This document shows, in pieces, positions 35,385 to 47,025 of a stretch of DNA of 64,000 nt; the first letter of the stretch is position 1, and each line of letters begins with the position of its first letter. The stretch is from contig CM054118.1 in NCBI GenBank assembly GCA_028673005.1, forward strand, positions 91,178,858-91,242,857. Direction: 5' to 3'. This DNA comes from Tanypteryx hageni (taxonomy: Eukaryota; Arthropoda; Insecta; Odonata; Petaluridae). The position numbers were made by a program, and so were the translations under genes. The notes under the pieces are model-generated. The model was not told where the DNA came from and did no database searches. It was given only the letters and a program-made list of their open reading frames with translations.

Positions 35385-35598
35385 TGAGGTAAATATGTTT
35401 TAATGAATTTTATCTCAATTAATGGGGATATTTTATGATTTTGAGCATTAAAATTTATTTTTTCCTAACCTACAATGGGAGGATGTTTGCCAACTGTAGT
35501 ATCGTTGAGCTTTTGTGAGAGTGTAGCAGCCGTTTGTAACTGAATAGCTTCTTTGAATCAGCTCTCTATGATTTGCCATCAGTTAGAAAAGAATAATA

Positions 35599-38500
35599 CA
35601 GTAGAACCTCCCATTAACGAATGTCAAGGGACCCAATTTTTCACCTGTTCGTTAATCAGGAGTTCATTGCTCGGAGGGTATTGCGGCACTGCATACCTTA
35701 AGGGGCTGTTAGATTATTCGCAGGGAGCACGACTATCTGTGACTCCTCGGCGCGGCTGAAAGCGATCTGGTTTCGGCCCGAAGGATAAGTCAAAGATGCC
35801 GCAAAAGACATTGAAAATAATCTGCAACGTAACATTTCCCGTATCTAAATGACAAATTCCGTACATTTCTCGTACCATTTAAATTTACTCTACAATTCCC
35901 GTATTGTTTGCCACCATGTTTTAAGAAGAAACTATGTAAAAACCTTTACTGAAATGCAGCGATGATGCCTTTTCTCGACAAAATGTTACGTTAGAATTTA
36001 TGCATAATTCGCAGGAATATTGATGTTCAATGTGTTACCTTTACGTTTTGTAGAAACTTGGAGCTAACATCCAGATCTTATAATAAAATATGGCTGTGAT
36101 CTAATTTGGCGACTCCATCCTCAGCAATATGACTCCGGTCCTATCAACTAGATTCAGGAAGCAGACATAATAATTTGAGAAAATCTTTTTAAAATAATTT
36201 TTATTTTTAAAACAAAAAAATCATTTTTTTGTAAAAAACGAATCAATCGTCTTCTGCTTTAAATTATTTCTTCCCTCTCGAAGAACCGCCCTTTCCACTT
36301 CCCTGAATGCGCTCATGGCATTCTTGGAGCATCCCTCAGCAGAGAGTAAGAATGCTTCTATCTTGTCTAAAGCAGCACTCACTTCACGGAACTTGGGTCT
36401 CACAACCTCCTCCTCATTGTCCTCTTCAGTATCCATGGAGGTTATTCCCGCTCCTTCCCCCTCCTCGCTTTCAACTCCCGCTCTTTCGTCCCCCTCGCTT
36501 TCAACGGAACACGTCATTATATTTTCGTCCTCATCAACGAAGTCATCGAAAGATATGCTTCATATAGCAAACCTATCCTGCAGTTCTTCCCAATATTCAT
36601 CCTCTGGGGCCACTCCTTCACTATCGGATTCCGCTTGGCAAAATCCTGCCTTAGCGAAACAATTTTTGATTCCCGAAGGTGAAACGGCATCCCAGCAAAG
36701 GCAGAGATGCTGCATGGCCTGCAGAAGATTCCATTTAAGGCGAGTTGGGTTACTGCAGTCATCCATCTTGCGCATTAAATACTGCACCAATTGGCGCCGG
36801 TACGCCTTCTTTACCTGGGATATGACCCCCTGGTCCAGCGGCTGTAACCGGCTTGTGCAGTTGGCCGGGAGGAAAATCACCCTCACATTTTTTAAATTAA
36901 TCCCCTCCAAATTATGGGCTGTGCAACGATCAAGGAAGAGCAGAATCTTTCTGTTCTGTCCTCCCATTCGCACATCGACCCCGACGAGCCACTCCCGAAA
37001 TATGACAGCCGTCATCCAAGAATTCCTGTTGTTGTAGTAGGGGCATGGAGGTCGCCTAACATTTTTAAAACACCGGGGTTTCCCAAATTTCCCGATTACG
37101 AGCGGTGGTAACTTCACCGACCCGTCGCTGTTGGCGCAAAACAGCACCGTAAACCTTTCTTTGCTCATCTTCCCCCTGTGGCAATATTCTCCCTTCACAT
37201 TTAGGGTGCGGTCGGGGAGCAGATTGTAAGAAGATCCCGCCTCGTCTGCGTTAAAAATGTCTTTTGGCTGGTAATTTCCCATTAATCTCGGCAACCTTTC
37301 CCTCCAACCCTCTTCAATCCCAGGATCAACAGCTGCCTCCTCCCCAGAAATTTTTAAAGTGGCCAAGTTCCACCTCTTTTTAAACTTATGTAGCCACCCG
37401 TTGGGAGCTTGGAAATCTTCAATTCCCAAACGAAGGGCTATTTCCCTTGCCTTCTCCTGTAGGAGGGGCCCTGAGATGGGAATTAGTTTTGTTCGTGCTT
37501 GGGACAACCAATTAAAAACCCTCTGATCTAGCTCATCGCTAACTCCAGTCTGGACTCGTTTTCTGGCAGAATCTAGCTGCTGAGCGTTGATGATCTCATT
37601 CCGTTGCTTAATAATTGTAGACAAAGTAGAAGCCGGAATGTTAAATCGGCGAGCGACTTCTGCCTTCTTCCTTCCCCGGTCAACAGCTTCTAATATTTCT
37701 ATTTTTTGTTGGACAGAAAGCTGTCGCCGCTTGGAACCACAATTAGTGGACATGGCCTCTATAATTATGAATAAATAAAAGTTAATATTCCACAAAAATG
37801 ACACTTAATAGTTCAAATCATAATAAATACATAAATAACAATACATGTGAAATTTCGCAACAGCGTAATTACCATCAATTATTTTCAATGAAAATAACGG
37901 GAATATACAAGCAAAACTTTTAGAACGTAAATGAAACAAAATTTTTAATAATTGACGCTGTAAAAGAAGGGACCTAGAATTAAAGTTAGCCCTCCATTCA
38001 GGAGCAGTCTGAGGTACTGTACGTTAATGTTCATTGAGATATTTACTAAATACATTTTAATTTATTCATTGCTCCGTAAAAATTATTGATAATGAAGAAT
38101 TAAAAGGAATGCCATCGAGATTCTAGCCTGTTCCTCTATATAAATTGGTATCCAATATTTATTTAATTGCAAGTAAAGCATAGATAAATGATCGGAATAG
38201 CGCCTCCAAAACTTCGGCGCCCCGGGTAGCTGCCCGGCTCGCCCGTAGCTCGGGCCAGCCCTGCCTCCATTTATGCGACAGTTGTTCCCTTCCCTTCTCC
38301 TCCCACTCCAGATCTATGCTGAGCGTCGCCTGACTCATTTTGTTTACCGTTGTTTACAGATGACCTTTCTCCTCTTCCCCCACTTCGTCATCCTAATCAA
38401 GCATCACGTTTCATTCATCCACTCCGTACTCTCTCACGCTACCCCTAAAAGAAGAAACTCACAATCCAATACAACCCAACCCTTATGCAAAAGAAGGTTG

Positions 38501-39581
38501 GCAACAAGGAGCAAATGAAAATAGTAAACTTAAAATCTATAAACCAGCCTAGGAACACCAATAAAAAATTATTTGGTCTTTCTATCGTAAGCTTTGATGC
38601 GAAAAAATTATTCTCGTAAGAGCGAAAAATTAGCTCATTAAATGAAAAACTAGCATGTAAAAGCCTATCTCATATAAGCCAAAACTCGTAATGCGATTGC
38701 TCGTATAGCGAAGGATAAGTGTACTATTAAATTTAATATTATTATGTTCACATCACAAGCAAACATAGCCATGTTGGCTGACTGGTTACAAACTAACATC
38801 TACATGATGATAGCAGGGGATACATACCTTGAAATGCAAGTTATGAGCTGAAATTTAGTCTTGTACTGCAGCGGTTTTTCTCGCAAAAAGCGTCGCCTTA
38901 ACAAGCCCACCACTGCCTCGAATATCTCAGGCATAGATGCTTCTATTGCAACGGCTTTCGTTAAGTAACCTTTAAACATTACAACTCATTTTTATAATGG
39001 TGTTTAATATTAAACTATTGGTCTACAGGCAATATTATCATGATTACTTCATACACAAGCATATATATGCTGATGAGTGACAAACTTACCTTGAAAAGTG
39101 AATAGCTGAAATTTCGTATTTTCAAGCTATTATTGGACCGCAACAGAAAATCTCCAGCATAGATGCTTTTCTTGTAATGCAACGACTGTTCGCTCAATGT
39201 CACCTTTCCTTCAAATCACAATCACCACTAAGCACAATGTTACCTTTCACTTTATTCATACAGAAGCACGGAGAAACGTCATTACAAGGGTGCTCTGATT
39301 GGATTACTGAAAGCTCAATTCTAATTGGCCCTTGGTATTTCCAACCCATGCGTATGAGAAAAATACGCATCCAGCGAGCAAAATTTCGTTCTCAAGAGGT
39401 CAACATAAGCGGAAGGGGCCGTTTCACCCGTTCGTTGCTCGGAGGTTTTCGTAGTGCAGGAGTTCGTACTAAAGAGGTCGCAATGTATGCTTTTTAATAC
39501 AAGGTTGACGGGACCGCCGTCATTTGTTCGTAAATCGGAGGTCTTCGCAGTAAAGGAGTTCGTTAGGAGGAGGTTTTACTG
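35599..39581 (-). mobile_element. Tigger (pogo superfamily) DNA transposon, ~4.0 kb
   Basis: Left terminus CAGTAGAACCTCCCATTAAC and right terminus ...GGAGGAGGTTTTACTG are inverted repeats, each flanked by TA (35597-35598 and 39582-39583). The transposase gene (36221-37753) is on the minus strand. The right non-coding part is long (37.8-39.58 kb). It includes GC-rich sequence near 38215-38265 (GCCCGGCTCGCCCGTAGCTC) resembling a hAT terminus, and a TATAGCGAAGGATAAGTGTA block near 38705, so secondary insertions are likely there. Confidence 0.93.
36221..37753 (-). pseudogene. Tigger transposase, full length with one in-frame stop
   Basis: ATG at 37753 is in good context (GGCCATGT); a GTG 51 bases upstream is in the same frame but unlikely to be used. 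The frame gives 397 residues, a TGA at 36562-36560, then 112 more residues in the same frame to the stop at 36221. Order: CENP-B/pogo-type N-terminal HTH (about 8-58, RRQLSVQQKIEILEAVDRG), second HTH (about 75-135, GWLHKFKKRWNL), DDE domain with Asp170 (FNADEAG), Asp275 (LLFLDRCTAHN) and Asp307 (LQPLDQGVI). The acidic tail ends in KQKTIDSFFTKK, a QxxIxxFF PCNA-binding-type motif as known from pogo transposase. The stop follows GCTATA, at what may have been CGA. Truncation would keep the catalytic core and remove the tail. Confidence 0.93.
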
Positions 39582-39583
39582 TA

Positions 39584-40229
39584 TTTGGATGGGAAATAAA
39601 ATGAATTTAGTTGTATTTAAGCAAATGTTGAGATGCAAGTCTAGCCGAGAATTTTTTGTTTGTTGATACAAATCTCTGGGAGAAAATCTTTTTATTTTGC
39701 TATTTCATATCCATTTGTCCTAACTGCAACTACGTTTCCAAATTATTTCTACCATTCTACCATAGTAATATGTTTTGAGAGATATAAATATTTTATGAAA
39801 CTACCTCATTGTCATTGTGTGCATAATAATTTTTTTCCTTTCATTAGGAGTTAAAAATGGGGGGTCGTCCTATAATCAGAGTCGTCTTATATTCAGTTGT
39901 ACTAGGGGCCTGTTGCAGTACTTCCTGCAAACATCTAGAGAGCTTTGCATGAAGTGACCCAATGGGTTATTTCCTATGACAAAAAATTTGTACAAAGAGT
40001 GTTATTAGTTGAACCACTTTTATTGCCCCTCTTAAAATAATTATGTAGCTCACACCATTCCATGCCTTTTTGGGAGACGACTTCCCACTTTAAACCTGCA
40101 AGGGTTTTCGCCGGGTATTCAGGCGAAAGATTTGTCGAAGTCGAGCCGACCGTTCCCAGTTTATTTGCATTCATGCCTGAAGGCTTCAGACGCAGGCAGG
40201 GATACAGAGACATAGCGGTTATAATGTAT
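39584..40229. other. Intergenic stretch, no gene recognised
   Basis: Contains a block near 39862-39900 (GTCGTCCTATAATCAGAGTC, GTCTTATATTCAG) resembling the terminal sequence of a DNA transposon. A 79-codon minus-strand frame at 39974-40213 matches no family I recognise. Confidence 0.4.
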
Positions 40230-40658
40230 TAGATACAGTATTTCAGTGGTGTAACATAGTATTAATTTTTCATTTTCACTGTTTGTTTTAAATCATTGAA
40301 ACTGCTTAATTAATTAGTTATTTTCTAGTGTAATAATAATAATAAATAAGTGAATTCTGATGAACAACTTCGCAAAGCAGGCTGATTCTGTAAACATTTA
40401 AATATTGACATCTCGTATTAGCTCCAGAAGGTTTGTGCAGTAGATGTTGCACTGATTTCATTTGTTGGAATAATGTATTTGTTGATAGATGGAAATGTAA
40501 GTTTGCTTTAAGATTACGTCTCCCTTTAACAGGTTCCTGCTGTCACTCTACAAACTTCACATGTTAGTGAGACAGACGGCGGAACATCAAGCCCAAAGGA
40601 GACTTTCTCAAATTCAATCTCGTGTGGAAATAACTCTCCAGCCAATGTATTCACTCAG
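40230..40658 (+). repeat. Duplicated host segment (partner of 26080-27828)
   Basis: Starts with TATTTCAGTGGTGTAACATA, which corresponds to 26086-26104, and continues with the sequence found at 27410-27702 but without the intervening mariner. It ends in exon B. It preserves the pre-insertion arrangement of the first copy. Confidence 0.75.
40533..40658 (+). CDS. Candidate host exon B (126 bp, phase 0), paralogue of exon A
   Basis: The acceptor CTTTAACAG is followed by 42 open codons in phase 0 and a consensus donor CAG-GTGAGT. The translation begins VPAVTLQTSHVSETDGG and ends NNSPANVFTQ; it is rich in Ser and Thr. It has the same length, phase and upstream intron as exon A, but the protein sequences have diverged strongly, sharing little beyond a Gly-Gly/Ser-Glu-Thr pattern. 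It may belong to a second copy of the gene or be an alternative exon of one long gene. Confidence 0.45.
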
Positions 40659-42160
40659 GTGAGTCTTCTTCTATTCACGCACTAGTGTAAATGCCTGTAC
40701 AATATGATGCGTATGTGTGAATTAAGTATTAAGTTCAAATTGTAATGAAAATTAATGAAACCATCATTTATAGGCAATAAAAAGTAAACAATACATGTAA
40801 AATTCACATAATTTGGTGTTCCAGAGTGTAATAACAGTTTTGTATGAAAAAGAAATACATTATGCGATACAGTTCTTATATGCCCAAAATTATTTTTAAT
40901 TTATGGAACATTTAATTTTTCTCCATCTGTCTCTTTCTTCCTCTATCTCATATTATATCATTCAAATCATGCATTCCTTACACATATACATAGGTAGTAT
41001 AATGATTAAGACGACAATATAAACTCCAGGTTTAACATTGACACGGTCGTCAAGGCAACATATCGTTAAAAAGCTTAATATTATCTAGTAAATATGATTT
41101 ATGCAGAAAACTTGAGTGATTTTTTATCATTGGCATAATGTGACTATAAGAATAATAAAAGTTTTTTTTTTAAACTGTCCAGGTCGGAAGATAGTAGATC
41201 AGTTATTTCTAATTTTAATTTGCGAAAGAGTAAGAGCATATAAGTTGAAAATGGCTTTTAATGTGTTATCTTACGGCACCCCCCTCCACTTCCCCTCTCC
41301 CTGCAAAAATGAAAATTCTGGCCCCGAGGCACACATCCTCCTGTTATATGTTATATCCTCCTCTGTAAGGAACGTCTATATAGAATGATAAGAATTTCTC
41401 ACATAAACCTACTTTATACTTTTTCTATATGCAGTCCATACAGTCCCCTAGATGCTTTCTTAAAATATTTCGTTAACGTGAAATTGTGTTAGTGGAACAT
41501 GAATTTTGCATAAGAAATAATGTAAAGAGGGAGGGATGTTTTCCACCATCTTAACCTAATTTATGTAATTTTGATTTTATTCTTATATTATGACTATAGT
41601 TTGGTTATTGCTTTGCATTTTTATTTGTTTAAGTATGTATAATACATGTACCTCATTTTTAAAGGAAATAAATGATTATAATTCAGATGATTTGTAGCGT
41701 TGCTTTGTTAAGACCTGTATGATGGACGATATCACGTGTTCATTCATTGTTCTCATAGAGCTTAAGTATATCTAGTATTTGATATAGCGATATAACTTTT
41801 CTCTGTTTCTTACTCCCACCACCAATAAAATGTGAATCATAAACTCCAGCTTATATTTCGATGAAGATGGCAGCCATTTTGAATCAGTTCAACTGTTCAC
41901 AATTTATTTAGCATATGTTATGTAGAATATTTGTAATTTGATAATTGATTCAGCTACCTACCTGGAACAGTTAATTTTTCATAATAAATCAGAATGTAAA
42001 TTCAACTCATTAATTCAGGCCACGCATTCATGAATTCATGATAATTATTGAGAAAATTAATGTGACATTAATATAATGCGCAATCTAATGTATGAATGAA
42101 TATTTTGTTATAAAATATCCCACCTTGTTAGAAACAAGTGACTATGAATATGGAAAAAAT
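40659..42160. other. Intergenic stretch with short repeat pieces
   Basis: At 41170-41250 a GTCCAGGTCGGAAG...TTTCTAATTTTAATTTGC block is repeated in diverged form at 43540-43610. At 41345-41390 lies an R2 end piece (TTATATCCTCCTCTGTAAGG then AACGTCTATATAGAATGATA). Otherwise nothing recognised. Confidence 0.5.
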
Positions 42161-42700
42161 CCCCAGAATTCACTTCACCACAAGCCTCAGGACCACAACC
42201 ACTCTCAGTACCATGAACACACTCATCACCACCATCACCCTCACAACTATCACGCTCACCACCACCCTAATGACCACCCTTACCACAACTTTCACCCTAT
42301 CCACCACTCTTACCCTCAACACCAACCTCACAACCACTTTCACCACCATCACCATTGCAACCACCTTTGCCACCTCCCTGCCACCACTCTCACCAGCACC
42401 ATTGCCACCACCCTTGCCATTACCACTCTTACCACTACCTCCCTTGCCACCACCACCCTCGCCATCTCCATCCTAGTACCTGCCACCCTCACCACCACCA
42501 CCCTACCTCCAATACCCTTGCCACCACCCCCCTCACTACCACCACCTTCCCCATCACCTCCCTCCTCTCCACCTCCCTCCCCACCACCTCCCTCCCCACC
42601 ACCTCCCTCCCGACCACACCCTCCCCTACCTCCTCTCTCCCCTGCCTCCTTCCTTGCTCCCTTACCACCTCCCTCTCCTAACATCTCCCTCCCTGTTCAC
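42160..42700. repeat. ACC- then CCT-rich low-complexity block
   Basis: Irregular ACC/CACC repeats grade into CCTCC/CCACC repeats. Overlapping open frames in four readings (His/Thr-rich, Pro-rich, Val-rich, Gly-rich) are artefacts of the triplet repeat. Confidence 0.95.
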
Positions 42701-43761
42701 TACCCCCAACATGACCCCATCCTGTCGCCTACCGACCTAACCAGTCCATTTCTCTCCCATACAATATGTGCCATTCGTATAAGTATGTAAATTCTATCTT
42801 CGCCAAACTAAAGCTTTCAGCTTGCAATAACTTGCATTGTTATGTGAACTAAGATTTCTTAATGAAAGAATTCCGAGTTGCTGGCGTTAATTCTGCCAAC
42901 AAAATCAAATAAGTCATGTCCGTTGTTTTTGGTTTAATGGTTCCACCCTTTTCAATAATAAACCACACTTCTTGTCATTCAGTCTAAAAACATATTATAA
43001 GACACGATCTTCAGATATTAACTCCTGTATTTTATTTTTTCGATCAACTCTTGGGCTATTAATTGGCACACAATGTTCACACAATCGCTCACCAAAAGAT
43101 CCATTTCAACTAACGTTACTCGCGTCCTAACATCGCATGGACACTATCACGTATGCTGCATTCTCACGCGAGTTCACATGCTCCTCAGCACGCGCGCGAA
43201 CTAGCTTCGTGTGATCCAAGCTTAAGACTGCTTCGAATTACTAACTTCACCCTCACAATTACTCAAATTCCGGAGCATAAAAATGTCATCCTCGCAACTT
43301 CCCACGACCCTGTCAAAGAGAACCCACCTCGCGGGACATATATGCAACGGTACAGTCCTACAATCAAATATATCGGTTTCTTTTACAATGGTATAATAAC
43401 TCCGGTCTTACCTTATCATCAGGGCCTCGCACATCTGCCAATTAATATGATTACCCAACTGTAGCGATTCGTCCCCCCTCCCCCCGGTCCTCGGATTTTG
43501 TCTAGGTTCCGAGGCGTCAATACAATCTCGTTATTTTTTAAAACGGTCTAGATCCGAAGTTCTTTCTAATTTTAATTTGCAGAGGAGCAAAGGTCTTTAA
43601 GTCGATTACTCGATTTTTACAATTTTTATTAATTTCAGCATAAAATACCATGTCAAAGTAAGTGACCTTGGTGTGTATTATTTTTTATTAGTGATTATCT
43701 TTGGAAGTCGTGATTGTCATTGTCACTTTATAACACATAATAATTAGAGAATTGCTTTTAC
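42701..43761. other. Intergenic stretch, no gene recognised
   Basis: No family matches. A 103-codon frame at 43153-43464 is not convincing. It contains CpG-containing and pyrimidine-rich patches near 43130-43200 and 43460-43520. Confidence 0.4.
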
Positions 43762-44058
43762 CAGGGGTGGCCATACATTTGAGTCTGCGAGCCGCATATA
43801 GCATCCTCAAAAATATTACCAGCCGCACTCGAGCGAGAGCTGTGATGGTTGAAAATGCAACAAGAAAAACTAAGAAAAGAAATTAGTAAAAAGCCTGTTT
43901 ATTCTTCAACGACTCTGAAAAATAACTTCCATAGATTCGGCGCATATTTAAACATGCCTTCCGGAAGTTAAGATGAAATTGATTCAGGAAAAAGATGGAA
44001 AACATTTCTCTGCAAGCCGCACATTGGGTACAAATGAGCCGCACTTTGGCCATGTCTG
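43762..44058. mobile_element. hAT-type MITE (297 bp)
   Basis: Left end CAGGGGTGGCCATACATTTG and right end CACTTTGGCCATGTCTG are imperfect inverted repeats with the GAGCCGC motif near both ends. This is the usual form of hAT (Charlie-like) miniature elements. The flanking 8 bp (GCTTTTAC / CTATATAC) are only partly alike. Confidence 0.8.
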
Positions 44059-45880
44059 CTATATACATTAAGGAATGCGTGCTTTGATTGAATGTCCCAA
44101 ATTTCCACATCCTAACGCGAGACGAAATTTTTTCTACCCCCCGTTTAACCCCTCTCCCCCTCAGTCGCAAAATCGCAGATTTGAAATTTCTCTACCTCGT
44201 TATGAACGGCCGCTGCAGATCAAACATCACCTCCTTTTTTTTCTTTTAGGGTACATCCCCGCCTTACCCGCAACTCCAGACTCCTTTATCAACCCAAATT
44301 TTGCCTCTCCATATCCCAAAGATCCATGTTTTACCACATCCCTCAATCCTTCAACTCTCTATCGTCACTCAATCCCTCCCTCGACCTGTTTTCATCACTT
44401 CCCTCATACACCTCTGCAATAACGAGAAACTAACCAGTAGTCCTCGTCCCATCATCATTTCATCTAATACTTCATTTCATTTCTCATTGTTGCTATAGTT
44501 GTTCGTTACTGTTAACAATTTGTTACAATATCCAATGTAAAAGGCCAAACCTGGCTGTTTTTGGGTAATTCTTAATAAATATATAAAAAATACGAGAGAG
44601 GGGGGGAGGAAGGAAGTAGAAGGGAAAAACCTTGCACTCGCTAAGCTACTTGGTAATGTGACAGAAGGTTTCATACCAAGGCAATATATAATCTAATCAA
44701 CCAGTCGTTTTATCGACCGTCAACTTCTAGTTAATATTAGTGGCTTGGAACTTTCGGACACGATTTTAATATGCAAACGCTTTACAATTTCAGCTCATTC
44801 TACATTTGATATAAATAACCTTCATTGATCTGGCTGTAATTTATTTTAAATCTCGAGTTTATCACTTAATTATAACTATCTTAATATCGCAGAGCTATAG
44901 ATAGAAATGGAGACGTTATTAATTCATGCGGATGTTACATCTCACGGAGAAAACATGGACAAAAAGTTTCTGTAAGACATAAAACTTTTTCGTTTGACCA
45001 TATCTAGATATGGAATTTAATTTACACACAACACAACGTCGCATTCATTGCTGTTTGTTAGGCTGATAGAATCAGCAACACTTCCAGATATTGCTGAATG
45101 TTACCAGTTTACGTGTGTTATCGATTCAGTCCAAAAAATATATAGTAACTGTGGTGAAAATGTGAAATGTTTGAATTGCATGGTCCTGGCGTGATTTTTC
45201 CAAGTTAGCTATTACACTCCATTGACTATGTTTTGGTTTTCGAGTCAGCATATCCTATAAATTTCTTTTTTGTTTTAGGTAGAAGTTCGAAAATATATTT
45301 AAATTACGTTGTTGTGAAATCACCTTAATCAGAATGGAATTTGGATCAAGCAGGAGGCGCTGGCTCTAATTCACGGGAAATTTGGCAAATGCCCGCACCA
45401 TAAGCGCAAAACTGTCAGCTCAGGGTGGACAGAGTGAAGTTCGTTCAAAAAAGAAGCCAGAATTTCAAGAGAATATGGAACGAAATTATTAAGTGTCATT
45501 TTTCTGTTTCAGGTAGCAGCGTAGCGGCGGCTTTGAGAACTAACATCGTGTGGCTACGTGCGTGAACCTCCACGCAGAAAATGATGGCATCACTGGCGCC
45601 ATGGCAATGGATCGCCAAGCAACGCTGTGATCCAACGAGTATCGCCGCCGCTTCTGTGAATGCTTATTTACGAGAAATTGAAGACTTTGCTTAGTGTGTT
45701 ACGTAATAAGAATTGGGTTGGAGCGCTGCAAGTTGTTGCGACGTATATCTTAAAAACTGTTGTTAGCATGTATATTTGTCCAATAAAGAAATTTGGAAAC
45801 TTATCATTCTTCAGTTTGATTCAATATGAGTTTTATTTTCTATCGGAACAACGAAAGATTTTATAAAAAAATTACAATTG
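44059..45880. other. Intergenic stretch, no gene recognised
   Basis: Pyrimidine-rich at 44110-44470 and otherwise AT-rich. At 45512-45660 a GC-richer patch has inverted GCGGCGGC / GCCGCCGC blocks about 120 bp apart, which may be the ends of a small MITE; this is not established. Confidence 0.4.
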
Positions 45881-45894
45881 CGAGAGGAGAAAAA

Positions 45895-46070
45895 AATCTG
45901 CCATGACCAAGAATCGAACCTAGGTCTTTCACCTGCCAGACGGATGTTCTAACCACCGATCTATTATGCCAGACCGATAATACTGGATCAGGACGAGAGC
46001 TTTCAATCGCGACATTCCAACTTGTGCCTGTAAGCATACAGATTTTGTTCAATTTATTCCATGTTTTAAA
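45895..46070 (-). repeat. tRNA-derived SINE copy (palindrome family)
   Basis: On the minus strand 45897-45974 reads as a tRNA-like head with A box TCGGTGGTTAGAAC, anticodon loop CTGGCAG (GGC anticodon, with the normal U33 kept) and B box GGTTCGATTC. It is followed on the plus strand by the family tail (ATTCCAACTTGTGCCTGTAAGCATA). Another minus-strand tail fragment sits near 46440-46480. This is an older relative of the SINE in the array. Confidence 0.65.
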
Positions 46071-46159
46071 AAAGAACCTTAAAAAATTTATATTCAGTCG
46101 CGTCGTAACTAACTTATATATATGCACTTGACTACAGTTTGTAATAAAATTCCAAACTA

Positions 46160-46310
46160 TGAAAAATGTCGCGTCAGTGGGGTTCAAACCCAAGACTCTA
46201 AGAACAGCAGCCCGACACGTTCACCACACACATACCTGGTCAATTGCACAGCAACCATTGAAAACAAACTCAGATACGTAATTGTGTGTACAGCGGGGGT
46301 TAAACACCAT
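46160..46310 (-). repeat. Additional tRNA-like remnants
   Basis: Near 46178, TGGGGTTCAAACCCAAGAC is a T-arm-like sequence readable on both strands. A related GGGGGTTAAACACCATAC lies ~120 bp on. The heads are incomplete, so assignment as SINE remnants is tentative. Confidence 0.3.
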
Positions 46311-46599
46311 ACTTATCTTATGATCCATTTAATTCATCATTTCCTAGAATTACATTTTAAATTCCTATATTCAATATGAAGCCAACTCATAAAGGAGCAC
46401 TTCGCTACAGTTTATGATAAGATTCTAAAATTAATGGAATAATATGGAACTATGCAGAATGGCATAAGCTGTAACGTTACATTAATTGCTGTCAGTAGAT
46501 TACAGCGAATTAAAGCATAATAGAACTTACAGCGTGCACAAAATCCTTTGTCCAATATTTAAAAAAATAAAATTACCAATGTTATAATAATGACACAAT

Positions 46600-47025
46600 T
46601 TATAATAAAATTCCTTTTCCCTTGAATTTAATCGGAGCCGAAGTTTTCGAGGTTCATGTTAGGCCTTCACGGTTACCGTAGCGGTCCCGGGGCCCACCAA
46701 GTCCCCACCGTACTTCACCCTACCAAGCATACACTCTACACCCTCCGGCTCAATCGTCACCGTCCAAAAAACCCTTACATTTTAACTTAAATTGCTCAAG
46801 CGATTTAGGAAAGGGCTTCAAGGTATCCTCAGGCAGCTCATTCCATTCACAGATTCCTCTATTTAGGAAGGATTTCTTGGCGACGTCAGTCTCCCGCGGC
46901 CTGTATTTAATTTTATATTTGTGGTCGTTTTTTCCTCTGTAATGAGGTTCCTCGATCCCAGATAATGAATTTTCCCATGCCCCTTTATTATTTAATATTT
47001 TAAATATCCCACATAGCCTATTAGA
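46600..47025 (-). pseudogene. Non-LTR retrotransposon ORF2 C-terminus and 3' UTR remnant
   Basis: Minus-strand frame from 47025 to a TGA at 46750-46752. It reads NRLCGIFKILNNKGAWE, then KYKIKYRPRETDVAKKSFLNR, then EWNELPEDTLKPFPKSLEQF, then CKGFLDGDD. The pattern of Phe-Lys-Ile-Leu, then Arg-Ser/Phe-Phe-Arg, Trp-Asn-x-Leu-Pro and Ser-Leu-x-x-Phe-Lys is the conserved C-terminal tail of CR1/Jockey-type ORF2 proteins. The GC-rich sequence below 46750 would be its 3' UTR. It is the far end of the protein relative to the fragment in the array, and nothing shows they are the same family. Confidence 0.75.

Noticed and set aside
38215..38720. Possible nested hAT and Tigger MITEs inside the 4 kb Tigger
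   Set aside because: Only one end of each could be recognised; boundaries cannot be supported.
42092..42790. His/Pro-rich 232-codon frame
   Set aside because: Product of the ACC/CCT low-complexity block, open in several frames at once.
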